Source: Pogostemon cablin (Eukaryota > Streptophyta > Magnoliopsida > Lamiales > Lamiaceae). Taken from it: a stretch of DNA of 64,000 nucleotides. Numbering within the stretch: the first letter of the stretch is position 1; each line of letters starts with the position of its first letter. The notes below the pieces were generated by a model. That model had not been told where the DNA came from. It ran no database searches and saw nothing but the letters and a program-made list of their open reading frames with translations. The translations under genes were made by a program, and so were the position numbers. This document shows, one piece after another, positions 22,011 to 33,089 of this stretch. The stretch spans positions 17,888,791 through 17,952,790 of the forward strand of contig CM043013.1 of NCBI GenBank assembly GCA_023678885.1. The letters are read 5' to 3'.

Positions 22011-22230
22011 TACTCTCCTGTCCCCTTCAAAGAGGGTCTTTTTTTCCATTTTGGCGTCCCACCAAAAAAGTCCTCTTTCTTTTTTTACATACATGGAATC
22101 CATACACACCCACCAATACAATTAAAATATGTGGTCACACTCTTACTAATACAACTATCCACTATTAATAATACTCCTTAATCTACGTGCAAAAAGCAAA
22201 AGATCCTCTTACTATAGGACAATGGGGGTA
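22011..22230. mobile_element. MITE M2, Stowaway type
   Basis: Ends CTCTCCTGTCCCC and GGACAATGGGGG (decayed inverted repeats) between TA dinucleotides. Its interior matches the reverse complement of M3 (26490-26695), including the shared stretch CTACGTGCAAAAAGCAAAAG, so both are one family in opposite orientations. Confidence 0.8.
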
Positions 22231-22276
22231 TTAAATTAAGTTTATTATCTATTTTTATTTTGCATGTATAGCACGG

Positions 22277-22330
22277 ATAATAATTAATAATAATAATAAT
22301 AATAAATCTTATTATTATTTTATTATTTTT
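22277..22330. repeat. AAT/ATT microsatellite
   Basis: Run of AAT followed by ATT trinucleotides in very AT-rich DNA. Confidence 0.7.
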
Positions 22331-22429
22331 ATTAATAATATTAAATATTTCATAAATAATTAAAATGCTATCTAAACATTTGTTTTACAAAGTTATTATA
22401 TTAGATTCTTAAAATTGATACAATTATAA

Positions 22430-22833
22430 TATATAATTAATGTTATATTATATTTAAAAATGTTACCAAAATAATGTGACTAGTGTTACTATATATAAAA
22501 AAGTATTAACAAAATAATGTAATTAGTGTTATGTTATATTTAAAAATTTTAACAAAACATTGTACACACTGTTACATTATTATATTTAAAAGTGTTAACA
22601 AAAAATATTATATTAGGAAAATTAAGTGTTACATTAAGAGTATATCTAATATTTTTATAGGTGTTACGATGAAATGTTACCATTGATATATTCATATTGA
22701 GGATTAAAAGTTAAAAAAGTGTAGCATTAGATATTAGGTTACAAGGGCAGAACGACACCCGAAAAAGTATCATTTTTTTATTATTAAGTAACACTTTTTG
22801 GGTGCTACTTAATGTCACTTATATGTTGTAGTG
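22430..22833. mobile_element. Probable end fragment of a CACTA-type DNA transposon
   Basis: The right boundary reads ATATGTTGTAGTG, that is CACTACAACATAT on the minus strand, the typical CACTA terminus. The preceding 400 bp hold many copies of GTGTTA(C)-like motifs at irregular spacing, as expected of subterminal repeats. No transposase is seen, and I could not identify the other end. Confidence 0.45.
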
Positions 22834-23500
22834 ACACTCAAAGTGCACTAGTGTAATTTTATAGTCAAGACAAACTAATACTATATTATATTACAACAAT
22901 CCTGATAGATTGTCCACGTTTATCTCGATTATGAGCATCTGTTTATACTTTATAAGGTCTACAACATAAATTAAATGGACTTTTGCAATAACATATAAAT
23001 AAATTATAATACGCAAAACTTTTGATAATTTGATTCTCATTTCAAAATATTGTTAAAATATTGTTCATACAAAAAGCGCTAGGCTTTTAGTACCCTTATT
23101 TTTTTTAGAAAAATTTTAAAATCCATAAAAATATTATTAATTTAATATGAATAAAAATAATTGGATCAAACTTGATAAAAAGGCAAAATTAAAAAAAAGA
23201 TCAAAATCAAAAAAAAAAAAAGACAAAAATTAAAAATTACAAATGAAAAATAATCAAAATTGGAATGAGTCGAATGAACGAATTTTTGATATTTTCTCTA
23301 TTCTCATTTATACTGTATATTTTCATAGTGTAAAGATTTGTGGTAACATGATAAAAAGTAAGATACTACACTATTTAGCTAGGAAAAAAGTGAGAATCAT
23401 AATTCTGCACAAAAATGAATAAATGTGACATCATCAACATATTATGGCAATACCACCGGATCAAACATCATCTAAAATCGATGCATTACAGTTATTTGCA
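22834..23500. other. AT-rich host spacer, nothing recognised
   Basis: No ORF, RNA gene or repeat array. It holds homopolymer A runs near 23190-23220. The part nearest 23500-23645 is probably the 3' untranslated or downstream region of the SAUR gene. Confidence 0.4.
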
Positions 23501-23645
23501 ACAATCAAAGTTGATTCTTGGAGAAATGCAGTAGAGCTACAAACATGCTTCTTGGGGTTCACCTTGAATGTGAAACTAAGGCCATTTTGCATTCACAACT
23601 AATAATAAAATATATAAATAAATACAAGAATTAATGCATGATTTT

Positions 23646-24113
23646 TTAACCTACCCTGTTTTCACTTTGCTCTCTCCGGTGATTTTCCATGCACTGTAGT
23701 AGATACTTGAAGGTCTCGATCTCACACGGGATAGTTAGCCCACCTCTATGGTCGAATCCGAACTCCTCCTCAGCCTTCTCGAGCAGCACCTTGAACAGCG
23801 GATCACTAAGGTAGCTTGTCGGGATGATGAACCTCCGGAACTCAGGGACAACGTAGACAACGAGGTAACCTTTGGGGACATCGACAGGTGGCTCAGGGCT
23901 CTGAGACGTCTCATCGTCTGAGTCCCCGTGTATTGTTGAATTCATCAACCGTCTACTAACTGCAGGTGAAATGCCTTCAGGGATTTCCCCAGATCGAGGG
24001 GTGGCGCCCCCCTTAGGTGATCCGAGGGTTACGTTTTGCCATTTCCGGAGCAGCCCCTTGATACTAACGATATGACTGATGCCTGTGACCTTGCTTCCCC
24101 TATTGTCATCCAT
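23646..24113 (-). CDS. SAUR-like auxin-responsive protein
   Basis: 155-residue, single-exon coding sequence, and the only intact host gene in the window. The N-terminal segment (12-31, ISHIVSIKGLLRKWQNVTLG) is a basic amphipathic stretch as in SAURs reported to bind calmodulin. A Ser/Pro/acidic linker follows (35-77), then the SAUR domain (about 78-142) with DVPKGYLVVYV, FRRFIIPTSYLSDPLF, LLEKAEEEFGF and LTIPCEIETFKYLL. Known family role: small auxin-up RNA proteins inhibit PP2C-D phosphatases and so promote cell expansion. The length and long N-terminal extension fit the SAUR52/53/70-like subgroup, but I do not assign a member. The ATG is the first in the frame. A leader intron is likely upstream. 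Confidence 0.93.
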   Translation of the reverse strand: MDDNRGSKVTGISHIVSIKGLLRKWQNVTLGSPKGGATPRSGEIPEGISPAVSRRLMNSTIHGDSDDETSQSPEPPVDVPKGYLVVYVVPEFRRFIIPTSYLSDPLFKVLLEKAEEEFGFDHRGGLTIPCEIETFKYLLQCMENHRREQSENRVG

Positions 24114-24115
24114 TG

Positions 24116-24873
24116 CTCTAAAACTTAAAAGCAGGAACTATGAGAATGCTCAATTTGCTTTAAACGTATCATGCTCCTACATCAATTATTGATCCATATC
24201 AAGCATTTATTCATTCATATAGAAACATCAAATGATTGCATTTTTAAATCACTATTTGCAGCTAATTAATCAGCCCTCACTGCAAGCAAGAAAAGTGAAT
24301 GATTACTAGGTGAAAATGGAGTACATTTAGAGTGTTTTGTTACTTTTGTACAATCAAGATTATATATATTCTTTATAATTTTTTATCATTATCTTAGAAT
24401 AATAATGTCATGTGAATGCTGATTTAACAATGTGAGGCTTCACATGGTTATGGGAGTATAAAAACATTATAATGTACATAACATGATGATTAATGATTAC
24501 AAGCATCATCTCCCCCTTTTCCGCTCAAATTTAATACACGCATTTCATCGAACACCTGATCTCCTCCATGATATTCAAGGAATCCAATCCATCATAGATA
24601 AATCAAAACCAGAAAATAAACAAAAAACAATTTCCAACAGGATCTGCAAATAGATTTGAATTCAGGATCCACATGCACTTAATGTTAAAATAATCCCCCA
24701 AAATAAATCATCACGTGCAGAAATGGAGATCTGATCGATGTCAGCATGAAGAACAACAAAACCAGTACGGAAATTTGTCTCAAAAATTGAAATTCGAAGG
24801 GATCTAAACACAATATTACGCAGATGATTATTAAAAATAAAATACTCGATAAGTGTAATATTCGAAAACGTAC
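24116..24873 (-). other. Probable 5' UTR intron of the SAUR gene
   Basis: On the minus strand a good donor (CCGTATG|GTACGT, exon edge at 24874) and an acceptor ending TTTTAG or TTTTAGAG just before CAATG bound an AT-rich interval of about 757 bp. No RNA evidence is available, so boundaries are predicted. No other gene is seen in it. Confidence 0.5.
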
Positions 24874-25095
24874 CATACGGTGATGACGGCGGTGGCGGAA
24901 GGGAGGCGGAATCGTGGAGAATCAAATCATAATTATTGTTTGTAAGCATAAGATGATATCATGCAGAGTTTGGCGGGAGATTGGCCATAAATGCTGTGGA
25001 TTTTTAAGAGAAATTCATAAGAATTCTGCAAAAGAAGAAAAAAAGGTTAGCATAAAAAGTAGGGAAAGAGAGTGGGGTAAAGTCTGTTATTTCGG

Positions 25096-25102
25096 TTTTA
25101 TA
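25096..25102 (-). promoter_or_regulatory. Probable TATA box of the SAUR gene
   Basis: Minus strand TATAAAA about 30 bp before a pyrimidine-rich stretch (CACTCTCTTTCCC, near 25065-25075) that looks like a plant transcription start. A leader exon would then run from there to about 24874. Inference from position only. Confidence 0.5.
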
Positions 25103-25199
25103 CGCTCGCCATTTCTTCTCGTTCAAAATTTTCCTACCTTCAAGCCCATACCTTCATCTACTAACTGAACTTCTTTCCCCCTTTCTCTCTCTTTCTTTT

Positions 25200-26370
25200 T
25201 TTTTAATTATTTATGCAAAAGCTCATGCGCCCCGGGTACAGAGGGATACTCCGAGTCCCATGTGAACACAAATCTCCCCTTCCAATCCTATTTAAACATA
25301 TCTTCTAATCCTATTTAAACATATTTATTGCTAGGGGTTTAAATTACAAAGGGGCATGAAAATTGCAAAGGAGCACGGAACGTGCTCCGTGCGACCTGTG
25401 CACAGGAGCCCCACTCATTATTTATTACTAATATTATTTTTTTCATTATTATTATTTTATTTTGTTTTTTTTAACAAAATACAATTAGATACTCGCACTC
25501 GGGTATGTTTACCCGCTTGTACTAATTGGCAAGTTAAGAAAAATTAATCAATACTCTCCCCGTCACATAGAATCACTTACGCATTTTTATTTTGGCCTAT
25601 CCATAAAAAGGTTTGTATTTTTATTTACAGTAAATAAGACCCAAACAAAATATTTAAATATCTTCATGGAGCCCATAACACTACACTAATATATCTACCC
25701 ACCATACATTAAAATGTTATTTCTCTTACTTCAATACGCATTGAAATACTATATTCTTTAATAACCTACTACTAAATTTTGCAACGTTTCAATATTAAAT
25801 TTCACCATTAATAAAGGGAAACATCATATTAACACACATAACATACCTTACAATTTATTTATTATCTAAAATAAATATTATATTACCATCCAAAAGTCAA
25901 TAAAAATCATAGATATGATGGAATTATATTGATTACAAATAGGGGTCATCACAGTGCAATTTGGTGATTTTTTCGACTATATTTAAAATGTATTGCTAGG
26001 TGTGGTGCGATTAATTGTGTAATTTTACGTTTTTTCTACTAAAAATCATCATGTTTTTAGCGATTTTGCAGTCAGTTTTAACAGTTTTGCAATTCCAATG
26101 TACAGATGCTCTAATATATATAGACTATAACACATGTTGCTAATATCCCTATTAATCTCAAAAGTTTAAGAGTAATATTAGAAAATAAGTAGCAAATTGT
26201 CGTGATTTGATTCAAATACCAAGTTTTTATGACATGATTCATCTAACCAAAAAAATTAATGGCAATGACTAGGGTAGGTAGTGCTTTTTTTCTTTCAATT
26301 TCACGAGACTGCTGGGCCCCACCAACTTCCCATCTCAAATTCGCTCCCTTTTCATCACAAATGCGCTATA
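25200..26370. other. Intergenic AT-rich region with possible decayed MITE
   Basis: Contains a short palindrome GAGCACGGAACGTGCTC (25371-25387) and, from 25552, TA plus CTCTCCCCGTCACATAG resembling one Stowaway terminus, but without a matching right end. No gene seen. Confidence 0.35.
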
Positions 26371-26487
26371 GTATCAACCAGTGTTTTATAATTGGACCGG
26401 AGATTAAATCGGAGACCTCAACGGTTCATGATCGGATTGGTCGGGCAGGTCAAACCGGCGGTACAAACAAAAAAAATAAAAATTACA

Positions 26488-26697
26488 TACTCCCTCCGTC
26501 CCATGGAAAAAGAGTCTTTTGCTTTTTGCACGTAGATTAAAGAATATTATTATTTGTAGTGTGGGTAGTTGTATTATATTTTAATTGTGTGAGTAGATGT
26601 GTGTGGGCCCCATATGTGTAGAATAGGAAATGTGACTCTTCGGGTGGGACGCCCAAAATGAAAAAAAATATCCTCTTTGCATGGGACGGAGAGAATA
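26488..26697. mobile_element. MITE M3, Stowaway type, inside the hAT element
   Basis: CTCCCTCCGTCCCATGG at the left and ATGGGACGGAGAGA at the right, flanked by TA. Same family as M2, opposite orientation. Confidence 0.9.
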
Positions 26698-26702
26698 TTT
26701 TT

Positions 26703-27060
26703 TAGAGTATATATTAGGTGCACCCGGGTGCACCCTTGCACCCATATTTGTATAACTTTTTATTCTATTTTGTATACATGTTATTCTCTTTTGTATACGT
26801 GTTTTGTAATAATTGTATACTTTTTTCACACTAAGTTTTTCATTAAAAAAATAAGCATTCATATGTGTATAACTTTTTATTCAATAGTGTATACATGTAT
26901 TTTAATAATTGTACATTTTTTTACACTCAATTTTTTATTAAAAAAATTAATAATTAAATTGTATACATTTTTACTCATAATTGTGTATGTTTTTGCTTAT
27001 ATTTGTACGTGGGTGCACACGAAGCTTCGTGTGCACCGGGGTGCACACTATATTTAGCCT
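26703..27060. mobile_element. Hairpin MITE with GTGCACCC termini
   Basis: Inverted ends: TAGAGTATATATTAGGTGCACCC on the left, and the complement of GGGGTGCACACTATATTTAGCCTA on the right. The interior consists of imperfect AT-rich duplications containing TTGTATAC and TTGTATACAT-like units. It lies immediately beside M3. Confidence 0.5.
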
Positions 27061-27148
27061 ATTTTTTATAATATTTTATTATTTTATACTATGATTTTAT
27101 ATTAACTTGTACATGTGAATAAATTTCTATTAAAAACACCTATTACAA

Positions 27149-27178
<30 letters not shown>
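27149..27178. repeat. AAT microsatellite
   Basis: About nine AAT units in the hAT interior. Confidence 0.8.
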
Positions 27179-27179
<1 letters not shown>

Positions 27180-27599
27180 TGAAATTATTTTTTAATTATA
27201 TTATTAATAATATCTAATATGCTTCAAATTTAAATTACAGATATTAGGACTGTAATAAAATTGCTAATAATTAATCTCTAATATCTAATTTATAATGTGT
27301 TTTAATTATGAATATTGAGATTAAAATAAAATTAAAAAATTAATTATGAATATTAAGATTTAAATATAAAGGGAACGAAAGAAATCAGCAATTATATTGA
27401 GATTGAAATAATCACAAATAATTTTCTTTTAAACAGTTAAAATTTTATTAAGGAAATAAATTGTATTGTAAAATTTTTATAAAAGAGATAAATTTGAAAA
27501 TTAAAAAAATTGAATAAAAACCAGAATGGTAAGCCTCTAATTATTCGATGAGTTGATCTATTGGTATACACTCAAAATAAATCCTGAATGAACTATATC

Positions 27600-28015
27600 C
27601 AAATATATTTAAATGGTCATTCACCGCTACCTTCTCTCTCCTCACATGGACTCTCGGCTCTCCCCTCTTTCTTATCTCTCCGCCTCGGTTCCCCCTCTCT
27701 CTGCGCACTGCGTCCATCCGAGATCTCTCCTTTAATCACCGGAGATCTCTCCTTCCTTCAATCACCGCTGTTCCGCCTCTCTCCTTCAAGCACAGCTTCC
27801 ATCCGAGATCTCTCCTTCAATCATCGGGATCTCTCATCACCGCTGTTCTGCCTCATCTTTCTACGCACCGTTTTCATCCACCGTCTGCCGTCTCCTTTCT
27901 CTGCACGCCCCGCAACTTTGTCAATTAAAGATATTCCTCCCCTTCCTTTGTCTATTAAAGATATTGATTGTTGTTTTATTAGGATTAGGGCCAAAATTAG
28001 GGATAGTAATTAGAT
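27600..28015. other. CT-rich block in the hAT interior
   Basis: Pyrimidine-rich sequence with repeated GATCTCTCCTTCAATCA-like phrases. It is open in one frame for 141 codons, but the product is low-complexity Ser/Leu/Pro and is not supported as a protein. A similar CT-rich block occurs on the opposite strand at about 28960-29330. Confidence 0.4.
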
Positions 28016-28194
28016 TTTGATGTTGATTGAAATCAAGCGTGGCTTGACTGGAATTTCTTGATTAAAGGCTTGACTGGAATTTCTGGATTAAATTCTTACG
28101 TCAATATATGAATCCAGCGTGTGGTTGGAAGAAAGAAAACTGCGTGGAGGGAATCTCAGTTCATTGCAATAATTGACATTAATATGATTTTTAA

Positions 28195-28562
28195 ATGTAT
28201 TAGATTTTATGTAAAAATATATAATATTTTATACTAATATGTATAACTAAAATTAATAAATATATTGACAAAAATATTAATAAATAATAAATGTATTAGA
28301 TATTATATAAAAATGTATAACGTTTTATATTAATATGTATAACTAAAATTAATAATATATTGACAAAAATTTTAATAAATAATAAATGTATTAGATCTTA
28401 TGCAAAAATGTATAATATTTTATATTAACTTTTATAACTAAAATTAATAAATATATTGATAAAAATATTGATAAATAATAGATGTATTAGATCTTATACA
28501 AAAATGTATAACATTTTATACTACACTGTATAACTAAAATTAATAATATATTAACAAATTTT
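28195..28562. repeat. Tandem array, about four units of 96 bp
   Basis: Units begin at 28195, 28291, 28386 and 28482 with ATGTATTAGAT and contain TATAACTAAAATTAATAA. Very AT-rich, lying inside the hAT element. Confidence 0.85.
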
Positions 28563-29754
28563 TTTTATAAATATAACATCAATATTATTTTTACAAAAAA
28601 TTAATACATGTATTGAGAGAAATATGAACATTATTAAATTATTATACTCCATATTTGATTATGAAAATACTTATGAAAAATCAATTAAAATTTAATACAT
28701 TTTATATAATTTAATTATACATATAAAAGTAGAATGTATGTAATACATTTATATGATAAAGCATATACACTATCAAATTAAAAATAAAAAAATCTTCCCA
28801 CATAATCTGCCCATTTCCATCTCCATCCAATCCATTTCTACAGTTTCGTAGCAGCAAAATGAAAAATTGGAGAATAATTAACAATTTACAGCATTAGAAT
28901 TACATCACTCATGACTTTATCTTAAAATAAATTGAGCAAAAAGATAATAAGGAATTGTCAAAACAAATCATAGTCATCGACCCTCGAACATAGCCTTTTT
29001 AGAAGATCTGGAATGTAGAACAAGATATTTAGAAGATCTGGAACGTAGAATGAGATATCTTGAAGAAGATCTAAAACGTGGAAAGGAGATATGGACAGGA
29101 GATATGGACATGGAGAGGCGCCTCCACGGCTGGAAGATAAAGATAGAACGAGAGGAATCATTCGGATAGATTGTTGAGATCGAGAAGAAACTAGGCAATT
29201 AAACAGAAGAGGAGGAGGAGAGGTGATTTCATACGAGGCGGCGGAGGGAGAATGCAATGCAGCCGCGAGGCGGAGGAATGGATAGGAAAAGCGCGGAGGC
29301 GGAGAAAGAGAGAAAACTACTGAGGAGAGAGAAAATGAAATAATGAATGACCTATCAGCCTTGTTACTTATTTATATTCGGAATGAAATAATGAATGACC
29401 TACTTATTTATATTCGGGTCAATTTGATAAAAATGGATCTTGTTGCACCTTAAAAATAATTGAACAGTAGTATTTGCCTTATTTGATACGTTAGTCAACG
29501 TTTAAGAACAGAAGTATGAATTTTGAAATTTTAAAAAGAAAAAAAATTAAAAAATCGGCTTTAACCGGTTATTCTATTTTGGCCAGTTCAACCTGATTTT
29601 TCCCAATTTCACAGTAAAAATATATTTTAGCAGGTCTTAGGATCGATTCCGGCTCCAGTTGAATCGGTCGAATCGGCTGGTCCAATCCGATTTGGAAATC
29701 ATTGGTATCAACTATTGTTTACTTTTTTTATCTTTTTTTTTATTTTTTTTCAAA

Positions 29755-30118
29755 TTTAATTTTAGATTTTAGGGTATATTTAACCCTACAAATTAGGATA
29801 TAATTGTAATTTCATCTTTATGATTTATGATATAATTTATTTCTAGGGTTTATGGTATAATTGTAATTTTACCCTTGTGGTTTAGGGTATAATTTAACCT
29901 TAGGTTTAGAGTTTAGTTATAATCGTAATTTTAACTTTGTGGTTTAGGGTATATTTTACTCCTAGGATTTATGGTTTATGATATAATTGTAATTTTATTC
30001 TTATGATTTAAGATATAATTTACCAATAGGTTTGGGGTATAATTGTAATTTTTCCCTTTTGGTTTAGGGTATATTTTATCCTTAGGGTTTAAGGCTTAGG
30101 GTATAATGGTCTTTTAAA
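29755..30118. repeat. Telomere-like degenerate minisatellite, block 1
   Basis: Imperfect tandem repeats built on GGTTTAGGGTATA and TAATTGTAATTTTACCCTT, reminiscent of plant telomere units TTTAGGG but with diverged spacers. Not a true telomere. Confidence 0.7.
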
Positions 30119-30121
30119 TAA

Positions 30122-30329
30122 TACTCCATCCGTCCGCTTTTAAGGTATCTATTTTACTATTTTTAGCGTCTGGTTTAAAGGTATTCATTTCCCCTATTTA
30201 GTAAAAAAAATACACAATATGGCCCACAATTTCCCTCTAATATAACTACTCACTTTACATATAATAATAATACTCCTTAATTCATGTACAAAAAGCAAAC
30301 GAACACCTTAAAACCAGACGGAGGGAGTA
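30122..30329. mobile_element. MITE M4, Stowaway type
   Basis: CTCCATCCGTCCG and CAGACGGAGGGAG bound 30124-30327 between TA dinucleotides. The interior shares TGTACAAAAAGCAAA with M2/M3 relatives. It interrupts the telomere-like minisatellite. Confidence 0.88.
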
Positions 30330-30654
30330 TAAATTAAAAAAAAATATATTAACGAAAGAGGGAAAATTAATTAAGGAAATGGGGATCACATGCTCCACCC
30401 AAGTTGCACTAAAACTTAATAATAAAATATTATTTAAACATCCACATTAATTTAAAAAATATCATCCACTCTTTTCACCTATAATATATTTTATATTTTA
30501 TTTATTGTAGATCACAGGAATAAAAAAAAAGTTGAAATTAGAGTTCAAACACCGGCATGGAGTTAGTTTTTTTTTTCTAACTTCATGCTACCGCTGGGCC
30601 CCCCATATTCGATACAGTTGCGCGAGCGTGACTGATTGTTTAATGGTAAAAACT

Positions 30655-30755
30655 TGTGTGTCCCGGGACACACCGTGCTCCTCCCATGAGAACACAAGAA
30701 TTTATAATATTAAATTCTTATATTTTTATGGAGGCACGGTGTGTCCAGGGACACA
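30655..30755. mobile_element. Short hairpin MITE
   Basis: Left arm GTGTGTCCCGGGACACACCG continuing TGCTCC. The right arm GGAGGCACGGTGTGTCC followed by AGGGACACA is its near-perfect complement. About 100 bp in all, AT-rich centre, no coding. Confidence 0.6.
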
Positions 30756-30829
30756 GGAGATCAACTCTTATTTAATTTTTTTTTTATTTTTCCTTTTCTT
30801 TTCTTTTTTTTTTAATTTAAAGTATATTT

Positions 30830-31110
30830 CACCCTTAAAGTTTAGAATTTAAAATATAATTGTAATTTCACCCTTATAGGTTAGGGTATATTTCACTCTA
30901 GGTTTGGGGTATAATTGTAATTTCACCATAGTATCCCTAGGTTTAGGGTTTACGATATAATTGTAATTTTACCTATAGAGTTTAGGGTATAATTATAATT
31001 TCACTTTGTGGTTTATGATATATTTTATCTGTAGAGTTTAAGGTTTAGGGTATAATTATAATTTCATCATTGTGGTTTAGGGTATATTTTACTTTTAAGA
31101 TTAAGATATA
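30830..31110. repeat. Telomere-like degenerate minisatellite, block 2
   Basis: Same units as block 1 (TAGGTTTAGGGTTTA, TATAATTGTAATTTCACC). The two blocks were probably one array before M4 and neighbouring DNA inserted. Confidence 0.65.
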
Positions 31111-31392
31111 ATAGTTGTTTAAATATAATAAATTTAAAAATAAAATATAAAAACAACATTAATGAACAAGTAAATTAATTAAGAAAGGTGGCAAGTTACA
31201 CCAATTCATTTGGTAGAAATTATCCACCCAAATTAGGCTCATATTTTGTTTGGGGTAATGTGGGGTTTGAAAACCATGAATAGTGATTCTATATTTGTTT
31301 TAAGTTTTGGATATAGTAGATTTTAACTTTATGTCAAATTAATATATTAATTTATTTAAAAAGTTAAATGAGAGAGGTGAGATAACAAGAAC

Positions 31393-31530
31393 AAATTTAT
31401 GGGCATACTTAAGTGACCCGTGGTCACCGGTGACTCCCTCACATAGGGGTATGTACTTATGGGGGTGTGCACCCTTCCATGTGAGAGGATCATCAGTAAT
31501 CACGGGTCACATAAGAATTGCCATAAATTT
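31393..31530. mobile_element. 138-bp hairpin MITE
   Basis: Arms of about 55 bp: left AAATTTATGGGCATACTT then AAGTGACCCGTG, right CACGGGTCACATAAGAATTG then CCATAAATTT. The whole unit folds into one imperfect hairpin. Family unknown. Confidence 0.65.
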
Positions 31531-31628
31531 ATGGATCAATCAAAACACAAAAGACAATAATTGTATACATATAATAAAATCATAAAATACTATTCTATAT
31601 TACGAAAAAAATAATTACACTATGACAA

Positions 31629-31880
31629 AAATTTGTGTGCCCCGCGGACACAGTGCACCAATCGTGCACCCAGATACCCTTTAGTATTAAATGGTGTACC
31701 ATTTAGTATAAGGACGTGTACCTTTTATTTCCTAAAAAAATTAAAAAAATAAATAAAAGTGTATACCCTTTAAAATAAAATTGTGTACTCTTATTAATTA
31801 AAATGTATACCCTTTAAAACAAAATATTGTACCCTTACACACTTTGTATGTTTGGGAACACAAGAAACCAACTCTTACCC
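31629..31880. repeat. Possible decayed relative of the 30655 hairpin, with GTACCC repeats
   Basis: Begins TTTGTGTGCCCCGCGGACAC, similar to the 30655 arm, and ends GGGAACACAAGAAACCAACT, like the sequence just after the 30755 arm. The interior has repeated GTGTACCCTT-like units. Confidence 0.4.
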
Positions 31881-32607
31881 TATACCTCACTCCTTTTTTA
31901 TTTTTAGAGAAACTTTGAATAACATTCTCAATATTTATAATTATTTAATTCAAATGAAATTTTGAGTAAGATTATTTATATCTATAGTTATTTAATTTAA
32001 TTATTTTTGCTGAAATTGCTAAGTCTCCCTTTACTTTTTACACATGGATTAAGGAGTATAATATTTCAAAGTGTAATGAGGTGAGAAAATAATATTTTAA
32101 TGTGAGGTAGATAATTGTATTAGTATTGAATGTGGATTCATGTATAGTGTATTGAATATAATAATATTATTGTGTGTCACATCAACCCAAAAATAAAATG
32201 AATATTTTATATTAGCACAGATTAAAATGACACAGATCAAAATGACAAAATAAATACTTATCAAGGAGAGAAAGAGTATATTATAAAAAAATTATGAACT
32301 ATACCTCACTCATTTTTTTTACAGTAACTTCGAGTAAGTTTATCGACGTCTATAATTATTTAATTTAATTATTTTTGCGGAAGCATAGAATAAGATTATT
32401 ATTAATATCTATAATTATTTAATTTAAATGAAAGTTCAAATAAGTTTATTGCTGTAAAACATTTGTTTGCTAAATAAATATTGTTTTACCCCGCCATAGA
32501 TAAAAGTGTATCTATAAATAAATTTATCTCAATCCACTAATGTCCAAAATTTCGCAATACCAGTTCCTTTCAATAACGCCGCATATTACCCTATCTCAAA
32601 CGATGAA
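31881..32607. other. AT-rich spacer with an imperfect duplication
   Basis: A segment containing ATAATTATTTAATTTAATTA occurs at about 31900-32015 and again at about 32300-32440. The DNA between them (about 32023-32279) has weak Stowaway-like ends. No gene seen. Confidence 0.4.
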
Positions 32608-32819
32608 TGATTATTGATATTTTCACATAAATTTTAGTGTTTTTTTATATTCGATTTTGTAGTATTTTATTCATTTTATCCGTTTTTATGTGTTATTTGG
32701 TTGTGTTATGTATTTTTATGGAAATGTGTGGGATTGAGCTTAAATGTGTTAAAAATAGGTAAAAACGGAGCAAAAACGGTGTCGGTAGAAAGAAGAAAGC
32801 ACTGTAGTACAAACACGCC

Positions 32820-33035
32820 CAGCCGTATAGGGTACACGAGCCGTGTGCAGACACACGCCCCGTGTACAGTGCACGTGCCTGTAAGAGATGGCCGAACGCT
32901 GGCACCTGAACAATCAACACGCCCAGTCCTGTAACCGTGTTCAACACACGAGCCGTGCGCTGTCTGAAGCTGAATGTTGACCAGAAACCCTGACACGACT
33001 CGAGTCGTGTGCATGCACACGAGCCGCGTAGATAC
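32820..33035 (+). promoter_or_regulatory. Dyad cluster of D 5' LTR
   Basis: Repeated CACG-N3-CGTG palindromes such as CACGAGCCGTG (32835-32845), with the linked phrase GCCTGTAAGAGATGGCCG (32877-32894) that recurs inside D (39408-39425). Confidence 0.65.
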
Positions 33036-33060
33036 AAAAAACAGTAAAAAATCAGAATTC

Positions 33061-33089
33061 TTCTAGAAGCTCCCAAGGGGGTATAAATA
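33061..33089 (+). promoter_or_regulatory. TATA box and heat-shock-type element of D 5' LTR
   Basis: TTCTAGAAGCTCC (two exact blocks, third changed) followed by TATAAATA at 33082-33089. The same arrangement is kept in D's 3' LTR (46325-46353). Confidence 0.55.

Larger units (their letters stand above)
26371..29712. mobile_element. Non-autonomous hAT-type DNA transposon
   Basis: Element 26379-29704 starts CAGTGTTTTA and ends AAATCATTG, with related inverted ends, and is flanked by a perfect 8-bp duplication GTATCAAC (26371-26378 and 29705-29712). 8-bp duplications and CAGTG-like ends are hallmarks of hAT. Subterminal regions are rich in ACCGG/CGGTT motifs on both sides (26394-26462 and about 29555-29690). 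No hAT transposase motifs are seen. It holds later insertions (M3 and a hairpin MITE) and a 96-bp tandem array. Confidence 0.85.

Noticed and set aside
22431..22640. Centromeric-type satellite
   Set aside because: The repeats are short and irregular and end at a CACTA-like terminus, which explains them better as subterminal repeats.
24662..24949. 95-codon minus-strand ORF upstream of the SAUR CDS
   Set aside because: It spans the predicted leader exon and intron and has a proline run from a GC repeat. At most its first codons could be an upstream ORF.
25552..25940. Complete Stowaway MITE
   Set aside because: Only one weak end is present, and no matching inverted right end or second TA-flanked terminus was found.
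27588..28013. 141-codon ORF in the hAT interior
   Set aside because: It arises from CT-rich repetitive DNA, with no domain, no codon-use signal and Ser/Leu/Pro low complexity.
28958..29257. 99-codon minus-strand ORF
   Set aside because: The same CT-rich low-complexity explanation, inside the hAT element near its right end.
29755..31110. True telomere
   Set aside because: The TTTAGGG-like units are degenerate and separated by unrelated spacer, and unique sequence lies on both sides.
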